NCBI GenBank assembly: GCA_024233935.1
Contig: JACKOY010000027.1
Coordinates: 1-51,403, forward strand
Length of the DNA: 51,403 bases
Source: Spirochaetales bacterium
Lineage (GTDB): Bacteria > Spirochaetota > Leptospiria > Leptospirales > Leptonemataceae
Direction of reading: 5' to 3'
This document shows positions 1 through 6,761 of the stretch, piece by piece. The translations under genes and the position numbers were made by a program. A model generated the notes under the pieces. That model was not told the origin of the DNA. It saw only the letters and a list, made by a program, of their open reading frames with translations, and did not search any database. The number at the start of each line of letters is the position of its first letter. Positions within the stretch are counted from its first letter, which is position 1.

Positions 1-134
1 AGCACGTCGGTGCGCCATACAAGCACCGCAAAGAGCACCCCAATGGCCACATCCAGCCGCCCGTTGCGGGTCTTCAGGTGGGTGACCAGACGGGCGGCAA
101 GCGGGCGGAGCGTTCTCAGGAAATAGTCTGTCAT
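1..134 (-). CDS. Putative membrane protein, N-terminal 44 codons only (partial)
   Basis: Reading the minus strand from the ATG at 134, an open frame runs off the left edge. It encodes 44 residues beginning MTDYFLRTLRPLAARL, followed by a short hydrophobic stretch (DVAIGVLFAVLVW, residues 29-41) that is probably the start of a first membrane segment. Its ATG overlaps the stop codon of the upstream TPR gene in the four-base arrangement ATGA, so the two genes are probably one transcript with coupled translation. Too little is visible to name a family. The overlap and the clean frame make it a likely real gene. Confidence 0.6.
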   Translation of the reverse strand, partial: MTDYFLRTLRPLAARLVTHLKTRNGRLDVAIGVLFAVLVWRTDV

Positions 135-883
135 AGTTCGTCTCGTTCTATTATGGAAAAAGATTCGTTGTGTATTCTTTCGGTCTCCGGGTCCCCCGGT
201 CTGTACTCCACAACCGGTGCATCGGCCCCCGGAATCTGGGGCTCTTCGTCTTGTTCGTCGCCTGGCATTGTAAACGCGGGATCCCTGAGCAGTTCCAGGG
301 CCCGGTCGATCGCCGGTCCCTGGGGGTCATCGGGATAGACTTCGCGGTATTTTTCCCAATAGGAGATGGTCTTTTCGCGGTCCCGGCGAAGGTGATACTC
401 GATCAAACCGAGATAGAAGTAGCAAAGGCGCATTTCCGGGTTGGCCTTCAAAGCCCAGAGAAACGCGTCGGCGGCCTGGTCGGCCTGGCCGGAAAGATAG
501 CGTACCTGGCCGAGCCGAAACAGCTCCCGGGCAGGCTCAGGAGAAAGATCCAGCGCGATCTGGTAGTTTTCCTCGGCCCGTTCGTATTCACCGAGTACCA
601 GGTAGATGTCGCCGGAGTAGAGGTAGGCCTCGCGGTTTTCCGGTTCGGCTTCGAGTACGCGTTCAAAGAGGCGCCGGGCCACATGATAGCGCTTTGCGAA
701 GTAGTGCTGCATGGCGCGTTCCATAAGTTCGCTGCGTTCGCCGGTTTCGGTCGTTGACGCTTCGCCTCCGGACTGCACCTCGCCGGCGGGCGTGGGAGCC
801 GGGGCGTTTTGGGCGTGGGCCGCGCCGAACGCACCCGGCAGGGCGAAAAGCAGAATCGCAATCAGGCGTCCGGGAAGTTGCAT
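131..883 (-). CDS. Exported TPR-repeat protein
   Basis: About 250 residues from the ATG at 883. I prefer this start because it gives a classical signal peptide (MQLPGRLIAILLFALPGAF, then AAHAQ as a likely cleavage site). An in-frame ATG at 940 would add 19 residues in front. After a Pro/Ala/Glu-rich linker come about four 34-residue TPR-like units (AMQHYFAKRYHVARRLFERV, AYLYSGDIYLVLGEYERAEE, ELFRLGQVRYLSGQADQAAD and one more), then an acidic tail. TPRs usually act as protein-binding scaffolds, here presumably in the periplasm. It is coupled to the membrane-protein gene downstream by an ATGA overlap and lies divergent from the gene at 997. No enzymatic domain is visible and the partner is unknown. 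Confidence 0.8.
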   Translation of the reverse strand: MQLPGRLIAILLFALPGAFGAAHAQNAPAPTPAGEVQSGGEASTTETGERSELMERAMQHYFAKRYHVARRLFERVLEAEPENREAYLYSGDIYLVLGEYERAEENYQIALDLSPEPARELFRLGQVRYLSGQADQAADAFLWALKANPEMRLCYFYLGLIEYHLRRDREKTISYWEKYREVYPDDPQGPAIDRALELLRDPAFTMPGDEQDEEPQIPGADAPVVEYRPGDPETERIHNESFSIIERDEL

Positions 884-996
884 GGCAAAGGCGTAAAGGG
901 CGCGCAATACTAATAGAATCGGCAGTTGGGGCCGAAGCATGAGGGCTCAGAAGTTTATTGACCGGCCCTCCGGGACGGTCCAAACCCGGAAGGGCG

Positions 997-2181
997 ATGA
1001 CGGGCAATCAGGAAGAACGCAGTGACCGCTTCATCGAACTTCCGGCCCGCATGGTGCTCACCGGTGAAGGCATCAAGGCTTTTCAGAAAGCAGGCACGCC
1101 CGTTCAGCGGGTCTTGAATCGCGAAGGCGTACCCCGCGAGGGCCTGGAGGCTCCCCGCTTCAACGGCAAGACGGCTCAGAAGCTGGTCATGAACTCCCTG
1201 CTCGAAGAGATCTGCACCCAGCTGCCCGATATGCTTTCCAGGCGCTACCAGATCATCAGCACAACGAACCTGATCGTTTATGCGATTCTCTATAAGAAGC
1301 TGAGCCCCTCCCTCGGTAAGATGATGTTTGAGTCCCAGATCGTGCGGGACTTCAATCGCAAGAACCCCAAAAACTCCATCGTAGACATCAAACACGTGAA
1401 CCTGGAACAGGCCAATGCCCTGTTTCAGAAGCACCCCGGTCTCTTTGAAAAAATCGAGGGCGACATACGGGAATTGGTAGAGGCGCGCATCCAGGCCCGG
1501 TCCGGCATCGAAGATGAGGACCGGCAGGCCATGGCCATGAGCCTTCCAAAGTTTCTGGCGTGGATCGACCGGCGTATATGGTTCCTGTACTACGTAATTT
1601 TTCAGACGTCCATGCGCGACCAGATGCGAAACGTATTTGCCGGCATGATCGCGCGTTATCTGGAACACACACGCCTGGCCACGCACCTGAGTCATCTGGT
1701 CATGGAGTTCATTCAGAACGCCGAGAAAGCGCACTTCGAACGCCTGATAGTGCGCGCCGGCATGGCCGGGCGGGAGGAGGTCGATAAATTTTTGCGCGAT
1801 GCCGAGAACCGCAAGAAGGTGATCGCGGCCGCCATCAAAACCAAGCAGTATCTGGACATCTCCTGGAACATGAACCCCGAGCGTCTCTCGGTCGGGCAGC
1901 ACTACCGGGTTCAGATCACCATTTCAAACTACGGCCTGATCGAAGACGATGTTCGAGATGCTCTGGTTCGCAAAATGAAAACCAACGTCGACGGCATTGG
2001 CATTTCGGATTTCTATACCGGCGGTGATGGAGATCCGGACAAGCTGGGCGCCGGCCTCGGTTTGCTCTACAACTCCTACCTCGAAGACCTCTGCAAGCAG
2101 GAAGGAATCAACTATCGTTGCACAATCTACCCCGAACCACGGCTCGAAAAGACTACCGTGCGTATTGAGATGGCCCTCTAG
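997..2181 (+). CDS. Histidine-kinase-like ATPase-fold protein without recognisable phospho-acceptor domain
   Basis: 394 residues from ATG 997, which has GGAAGGG just upstream; a TTG at 958 would add 13 residues. The C-terminal part looks like a GHKL/HATPase_c fold. An N-box-like segment (VMEFIQNAEKAHF, Asn near residue 241) is followed by a G1-like position (ISNYG, lacking the usual Asp) and a clear glycine-rich G2 lid, KLGAGLGLLYNSYL, at about residues 349-362. The first 200 or so residues are helical and match no phospho-acceptor or sensor domain I recognise. It could be an ATP-binding regulatory or anti-sigma-like protein rather than a sensor kinase. It stands alone between divergent and convergent neighbours. 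The ATPase-fold assignment is moderately sure; the role is unknown. Confidence 0.65.
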   Translation: MTGNQEERSDRFIELPARMVLTGEGIKAFQKAGTPVQRVLNREGVPREGLEAPRFNGKTAQKLVMNSLLEEICTQLPDMLSRRYQIISTTNLIVYAILYKKLSPSLGKMMFESQIVRDFNRKNPKNSIVDIKHVNLEQANALFQKHPGLFEKIEGDIRELVEARIQARSGIEDEDRQAMAMSLPKFLAWIDRRIWFLYYVIFQTSMRDQMRNVFAGMIARYLEHTRLATHLSHLVMEFIQNAEKAHFERLIVRAGMAGREEVDKFLRDAENRKKVIAAAIKTKQYLDISWNMNPERLSVGQHYRVQITISNYGLIEDDVRDALVRKMKTNVDGIGISDFYTGGDGDPDKLGAGLGLLYNSYLEDLCKQEGINYRCTIYPEPRLEKTTVRIEMAL

Positions 2182-2275
2182 CCCAAGAAACTTCCGGGCT
2201 GTCCGAATCCGGGAAGACACGCCATCGTGTGGGGCCCTGCGTTCTTGACGGCCCTACGCATTTGCCGCCGTTTCG

Positions 2276-3418
2276 TCAATTCTGAAGGCTTTCGGGTGGG
2301 ACCAGAACGCCCATCGCTTCCAGAAAGGACGTGTTTTGAACCGTGATTCCGACGACCAGAGTCGCGACCAGGCTCACGAGAATCAAAATGGATACAATAA
2401 AGAGCGTGTTGCGTAACAAACGAAAACCAAGAAAGGCGACTCCCGAAGAGATGCCATCGGCCTGCCCCTGGGAGCGGGCTACGTTCATGTAAGCCCGAAC
2501 ATAGAAGTACGAGAGCCCCAATATGCCCGCCAGCAAAAGAAAGCCGAAGAAGCGCGGGAAGTTCACCTGCAGAGAATAGATCGGCAGCAGTACCAGGTTG
2601 GAGATCACGACTCCCGTGGTCGCCACCAGAGCCACCTGCCAGGTCGAGCGTAGAAACAGGCGCGCGCGTTCAGAGAGTAATATCCGGTCGCCCCGCATGT
2701 GATCCAGAAAAGGCCGGGGGGCTGGTTCGCTGTTACCCGGTGGAAGAATCTGGCGCATGATGGCGGCCGAACCCAGCAGGATAAACGCCAGATCAATGGC
2801 TCCGAAAATCCACGCGTCGCTTGAGAGCAGCCGATCATCGTGGGCGGATGCGCGCCTGATTGTGAGCCAGCTGAAGAGCGTTACGAGCACAGCTCCCGAG
2901 AGCACCAATACCGCCATCGGTCGGTAGAACCAGCGGCTTTCGTGACGGGCGACCAGAGTCAGAAGAATCAGCACAATCCAGAAAAGGGTCAACACCAGCC
3001 GCGTGGTATCGGCCGTAAGCGTGCGGCTCAAGCCGCGCAAAAGGGCGTCGGGTCGTGACTCGCTTTCGAGCTGCTCATCCTCGAACAGGTTCAGAAGGCG
3101 GCTTTCCGTCAGCACCTTTTCGACCAGGCCGGCTTCCCACCGTAGCTGGCCGGATCGCTCCACATCTGCGGGCGGCGCCATGGGTTCATCTTCCTGAGCA
3201 TTGCGCCCGCCTCCCGAAATGTTCTCGGGAAAATCATACAGCGGGACCGTCGAGGTGTAGACCTGGGTGGCGGGGGAGGTCCGGAACGAGACGTGGCCCG
3301 CCAGGTAGAAAAGCAACTGGAGCAGGAACGCCAGCAGCGTCAGACCGGTCAGGGATCGGAAGATGGACACGACCCGCTCTATCCTTGCACAGTGGCTACC
3401 TGTCCAGTGGAAATTCAT
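2276..3418 (-). CDS. Multi-pass membrane protein of unknown function
   Basis: 380 residues from the ATG at 3418; an in-frame GTG at 3370 would remove 16 residues. There is one hydrophobic segment near the N-terminus (LTGLTLLAFLLQLLFYLAG). A roughly 90-residue hydrophilic, probably extracytoplasmic, stretch follows. Then come about five more membrane segments (LTLFWIVLILLTLVA, PMAVLVLSGAVLVTLFSWL, WIFGAIDLAFILLGSAAIM, FFGFLLLAGILGLSYFYVRA and the C-terminal TLFIVSILILVSLVATLVVG). No family signature is recognised. It faces the gene at 997 tail to tail and is divergent from the lolC-like gene at 3482 with only 63 bases between the starts, so both promoters must lie in or near that short space. 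Confidence 0.7.
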   Translation of the reverse strand: MNFHWTGSHCARIERVVSIFRSLTGLTLLAFLLQLLFYLAGHVSFRTSPATQVYTSTVPLYDFPENISGGGRNAQEDEPMAPPADVERSGQLRWEAGLVEKVLTESRLLNLFEDEQLESESRPDALLRGLSRTLTADTTRLVLTLFWIVLILLTLVARHESRWFYRPMAVLVLSGAVLVTLFSWLTIRRASAHDDRLLSSDAWIFGAIDLAFILLGSAAIMRQILPPGNSEPAPRPFLDHMRGDRILLSERARLFLRSTWQVALVATTGVVISNLVLLPIYSLQVNFPRFFGFLLLAGILGLSYFYVRAYMNVARSQGQADGISSGVAFLGFRLLRNTLFIVSILILVSLVATLVVGITVQNTSFLEAMGVLVPPESLQN

Positions 3419-3481
3419 CCGGTCCCCGCACGGGTGTATCCTGGTTGACTCTCCGACACTGCGCGGCCGGATGTCATCGGC

Positions 3482-4810
3482 ATGATACCGCGGCGTTTTT
3501 TTCTGGAGATCTTCATCGCGCTGCGCTATCTACGCGGCCACGGCCGTACCGTTATCTTTAATCTCGGCACGCGTTTGTCTTTTTTCTTCATGGCCCTGAT
3601 GGTCTACATCATGGTGCTCGTATTGTGCGTGTTTACCGGCTTCCAGAAAGAGGTACACAGCTCGCTCTGGAATTCGGGTTACCACATCATGGTCATCAAC
3701 CCAATCCACGGAAGCGCGCTCAGCGATTACGAGGACGTCGTCGAGCGGACCGAGCTCGACCCGACCGTGCAACGCCTTTCACGATCGATTTTTCCCAGCA
3801 TTTCTCTGAACGCCCTGCTCGAATTTCGCAATCAGTTTGAGGGCAAGGCTCTGCGGGCCATCCCGGCCACTGACGAAGAATTGGCGACCGGGCAACTGCG
3901 TGACTATCCGCGCATTGTTTACTTTCGCAAGGAACTGCTGGAAAACTTCAACCGCGGCAACTACGTGCTCGTGGGGCGCGAGATGGCGCGTTACTATGGC
4001 TGGGACGTGGGCGATCGCATACGGTTGTTCTTGCCCCGGGGCGGCCGACTGGCGCGCGGAATTGAGGTACGTCAGGAAGAGTTTATCATCGCCGGCTTTT
4101 TTCGGACCGGCTACTACGAATTCGACCTCAACCTGATTTTCATGTCTTTGAGTACGGCCCAGCGTGTGCTGGGCATTCCGGGCCGCGCCACGGAGGTCAT
4201 TATTCAGCTGCATAGCCTTTCCGACCTGGACCAAACAGAAGACGCAATTCGGGACGTTCTACCTGGCTACAATTATGATTTGCGGACCATTCGTCAGGAC
4301 AAGGGAAACTTTCTGGCGGCGTTGCAACTCGAAAAGACACTGATGTTGATTATACTGAGCCTGCTGATACTGGCCGGCGTGGCCGGCATCTGGGTTACGG
4401 TCCATCTTTTGGTTCGGGCGAAGTCCCGCAGCATCGGAATGCTCCGGGCCATGGGACTCCCCACGACTTCGATCCTGGTGATCTTTACGGCGCACTCCAT
4501 GCTGATTGGATTTCTTTCGACGGCGGTCGGAGGTTCGATCGGCATTTTTGTGGCGAATCGTCTGGAAGAAATCATTCGCATGATGGAAGAGATCGTTAAC
4601 AGCAGTTGCAACTGGCTTTTGGGTTCCTGCCAGCCTGTGAGCTTGATCCCCAGTAATATCTACTATTTTGATCACCTGCCCGTGCAGGCAGACCTGACTG
4701 TCATATTTGGCGTGGCGCTCGCGACCATGATCCTTTCGGGACTTGCCGGTTACTTCCCGGCCCGACGCGCGGCCATGTTGGATCCGGTGGAAACCATTCG
4801 GGCTGAGTAA
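3482..4810 (+). CDS. LolC/LolE-type ABC transporter permease (FtsX family)
   Basis: 442 residues with the FtsX-permease layout. A membrane anchor lies near residues 30-55 (FFMALMVYIMVLVLCVFTGF). A large periplasmic domain follows to about residue 280. Three more membrane segments complete it, the first starting near KTLMLIILSLLILAGVAGIW. The C-terminal PARRAAMLDPVETIRAE motif is typical of this family, and the central SIGMLRAMGLP coupling-helix motif is also present. The ATP-binding subunit follows after one base, so the two form a transporter. Homologues release lipoproteins from the inner membrane to the Lol chaperone pathway, or act as macrolide or cell-division exporters. The lipoprotein role is inferred from length and topology. 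Only one permease gene is present, so it may act as a homodimer (LolF-like). Confidence 0.85.
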   Translation: MIPRRFFLEIFIALRYLRGHGRTVIFNLGTRLSFFFMALMVYIMVLVLCVFTGFQKEVHSSLWNSGYHIMVINPIHGSALSDYEDVVERTELDPTVQRLSRSIFPSISLNALLEFRNQFEGKALRAIPATDEELATGQLRDYPRIVYFRKELLENFNRGNYVLVGREMARYYGWDVGDRIRLFLPRGGRLARGIEVRQEEFIIAGFFRTGYYEFDLNLIFMSLSTAQRVLGIPGRATEVIIQLHSLSDLDQTEDAIRDVLPGYNYDLRTIRQDKGNFLAALQLEKTLMLIILSLLILAGVAGIWVTVHLLVRAKSRSIGMLRAMGLPTTSILVIFTAHSMLIGFLSTAVGGSIGIFVANRLEEIIRMMEEIVNSSCNWLLGSCQPVSLIPSNIYYFDHLPVQADLTVIFGVALATMILSGLAGYFPARRAAMLDPVETIRAE

Positions 4811-4811
4811 C

Positions 4812-5480
4812 ATGATTCGCATTGAGAACCTGACAAAGCAATTCCACGGGGAAGGGGAGACCGTTACTGTGCTCAGCGGGCTTGCCATGCACGTTCAGGA
4901 GAAAACCATCGTTTCGGTAGAAGGCGCCTCGGGAGAAGGCAAGAGCACGCTTTTGAATATCATAGGAACAGTAGATCAGGCGACGACCGGCTCGGTCATG
5001 GTCAGCAATCGCGAAGTCACCTCGATGAGCGAGCGGGAGAAAGAACAGTTCCGGGCGCACGAGTTGGGCTTTATTTTTCAGCATCACTACCTGCTGCCCG
5101 ATTTCACCATCCTCGAAAATGCGATGATGCCGCTTCTGATTCAACGCAACAGTATCGCCAACGCTGCTCTCGAAGCCGAACGCGTCCTGGCGATGGTCGG
5201 ACTTGCGCATCGGCTCCAACACTTTCCTTCTCAGGTTTCGGGCGGAGAAATGGCCCGCGCCGGCGTGGCCCGGGCCCTTGTGGGCGGAAAGAAGCTGATT
5301 CTGGCGGACGAGCCCACCGGCAATCTGGACAAGGCCAACTCCGACCGGCTGGCGGACCTGCTCTGGCAATTGCAGGGCGATTTGGGTTTCACGTTGGTCA
5401 TTGTGACCCACGATCCGGAACTCGCGGCGCGCGTCCCCATTCGACACAAAATTGCTTCCGGTCGTTTGACGCGTCTGTAG
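4812..5480 (+). CDS. LolD-type ABC transporter ATP-binding protein
   Basis: 222 residues from ATG 4812, one base after the permease stop. It has all the parts of an ABC ATPase: Walker A GASGEGKST, a Q-loop in GFIFQHHYLLPDFTILEN (the usual place in LolD/MacB proteins), signature VSGGEMARAGVARAL (SGGE instead of the commoner SGGQ, and an unusual MARAG where QRVAI is typical), Walker B LILADEPTGNLD, and the H-loop histidine in VIVTHDPELA. It should power the adjacent permease, most probably for lipoprotein release from the inner membrane. The gene for the McsAB-like fusion begins nine bases after its stop, so all three are probably co-transcribed. Confidence 0.88.
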   Translation: MIRIENLTKQFHGEGETVTVLSGLAMHVQEKTIVSVEGASGEGKSTLLNIIGTVDQATTGSVMVSNREVTSMSEREKEQFRAHELGFIFQHHYLLPDFTILENAMMPLLIQRNSIANAALEAERVLAMVGLAHRLQHFPSQVSGGEMARAGVARALVGGKKLILADEPTGNLDKANSDRLADLLWQLQGDLGFTLVIVTHDPELAARVPIRHKIASGRLTRL

Positions 5481-5489
5481 ACTGACGCC

Positions 5490-6602
5490 ATGCTCTGCGT
5501 GCACTGCGGCCGCCCCGTTCACGTGCGAATTCTGGAACCCGGAGAGGAGGGCTGGGCGGAGCATGCTTATTGTGAGCATTGCCATCGAACTCAGCCGGCC
5601 AACCCCCGACGTTGCGGCCGGTGCGGGACATCCTTCGAGGCCTTCCTGAGTCGCGGCCTTCTGGGCTGCGAGAATTGTTACGAAGCCCTCGCGCCCGACC
5701 TGGAACCCCTGATGGAACGATATCAGGGTCGTCCGCCCGGACGCTCGGCGGGCGGCAAAGCTTATAGTCCAGGTCGCCTGGCCCGCGCTCGTTCGGACGA
5801 GGTTGTGGAAATGCTTTCGACCGATCCCGGGGCGGTGCCGGCTTTGACCACTTCCCAATACACTCCCCAGCACCCGGTCGCGGGCCAGGCGGACTACCCT
5901 CTTCAGACCATGCGCCTGCGCGTGGCCCGCAACATTGCCGGTGTACCTTTCTTTCACCGCCTGGGCGATGCTCCCCGGGCTGCCCTCGCGACGTTTTTGT
6001 TTTCCGCGGGTTCCCCGCTGACCCGCTGGCTCTCAGACACTCTGGACCGCCCGTTTCACCCGGTGGAGCTGAGCCGTCAGGGTGAGAAACGAGCCGGCAT
6101 TGCCGCGGCTACCGAAGGACCGGTAGTCTACTGCGGGGACGAGGATCATGTACGCCTGGAGTGGCTGTTTCCCGCCATTGAAGATGACGAAAGCCATCGA
6201 AACCTGCAGCGCTTTCTGGCTCTACTTCCGGGGCTTGACGCCCTCTATGCCTGGCAGTACCATCGTGATTACGGCTTTCTCACGGCCTGCCCGGGAATCG
6301 GCGGTCTGGGCATTCGCCTTTCGTTTGAGATGTACCTTCCGGGTCTGAGGACCGCCGGCGCTCGAACGCGCTGGGAGGACCGCCTGGTTCGGGCCGGTTT
6401 TGAGCTACGCGGCGCGGACGGAGAGGGCAGCGCCGGATCCGATCGCCTGCAAATTTCCAACCGCTACTGGCGACCGGGGGAAGACCCCCGGGCCGAATTC
6501 CGGCGGGCCCTTTTTTTGATGCGCCGGCTGGAACAGGCGGAATACCGTGCTCGGGCGACGCCGGCCGGGTCTTCTCTTCTGGTGGAATCGTCCGATACTT
6601 GA
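5490..6602 (+). CDS. McsA-McsB fusion: zinc-finger adaptor joined to a protein-arginine-kinase-like domain
   Basis: 370 residues. Residues 1-75 are McsA-like: two CxxC pairs (C3/C6 with C28/C31, and C42/C45 with C60/C63) in the contexts CGRCGTSFEAF and GLLGCENCYEAL. From about residue 135 it follows the McsB/phosphagen-kinase catalytic core: MRLRVARN (141-148), DEDHVRLE (217-224), the loop YGFLTACPGIGGLGIRLS with Cys267 and Arg276, LRGADGEGSAG around Arg307, and QISNRY at 321. Family McsB proteins phosphorylate arginines on proteins and feed them to ClpC or ClpP; clpC is the next gene here. Oddities are the fusion itself, a chain that stops soon after QISN and so lacks the McsB C-terminal domain, and replacement of the usual TNVGTG loop by GIGGLG. 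Family membership is well supported; kinase activity is uncertain. Confidence 0.82.
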   Translation: MLCVHCGRPVHVRILEPGEEGWAEHAYCEHCHRTQPANPRRCGRCGTSFEAFLSRGLLGCENCYEALAPDLEPLMERYQGRPPGRSAGGKAYSPGRLARARSDEVVEMLSTDPGAVPALTTSQYTPQHPVAGQADYPLQTMRLRVARNIAGVPFFHRLGDAPRAALATFLFSAGSPLTRWLSDTLDRPFHPVELSRQGEKRAGIAAATEGPVVYCGDEDHVRLEWLFPAIEDDESHRNLQRFLALLPGLDALYAWQYHRDYGFLTACPGIGGLGIRLSFEMYLPGLRTAGARTRWEDRLVRAGFELRGADGEGSAGSDRLQISNRYWRPGEDPRAEFRRALFLMRRLEQAEYRARATPAGSSLLVESSDT

Positions 6603-6750
6603 AAACAGGGGCCGGTACTCCTCAGGTGCTTGTGGTTCGCGGAAAACCTGATGACAAAGCCCGGGTGGCTACTTTTTTTGTTTACTGAGTTCGGTCCTAA
6701 AAGCCCGAATTCTGGACCTGTCGCCCCCATTTGCTTCGTCCAATTTTAAC

Positions 6751-6754
6751 GGAG
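6751..6754 (+). promoter_or_regulatory. Ribosome-binding site that fixes the clpC start
   Basis: GGAG lies seven bases before the ATG at 6762. This supports starting at MFDFTKRAKRV, the usual ClpC N-terminus, rather than at the TTG two codons earlier at 6756. Confidence 0.6.
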
Positions 6755-6761
6755 ATTGTCG

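Noticed and set aside
955..1902. Minus-strand open frame of 315 codons
   Set aside because: Antisense to the ATPase-fold gene. No signal, motif or ribosome-binding site, and it conflicts with the G2-box-bearing frame.
4701..5957. Minus-strand open frame of 418 codons
   Set aside because: It covers the lolD-like and McsAB-like genes in antisense. Those genes have clear ABC and McsA/McsB motifs; this frame has none.
6658..6679. Possible terminator between the McsAB-like gene and clpC
   Set aside because: Only a 4-bp stem (AGCC/GGCT) precedes the seven T residues. Too weak to call; noted in the clpC entry.
6603..6761. CtsR-type operator before clpC
   Set aside because: I looked for the AGGTCAAA direct-repeat pattern and found none in the spacer.
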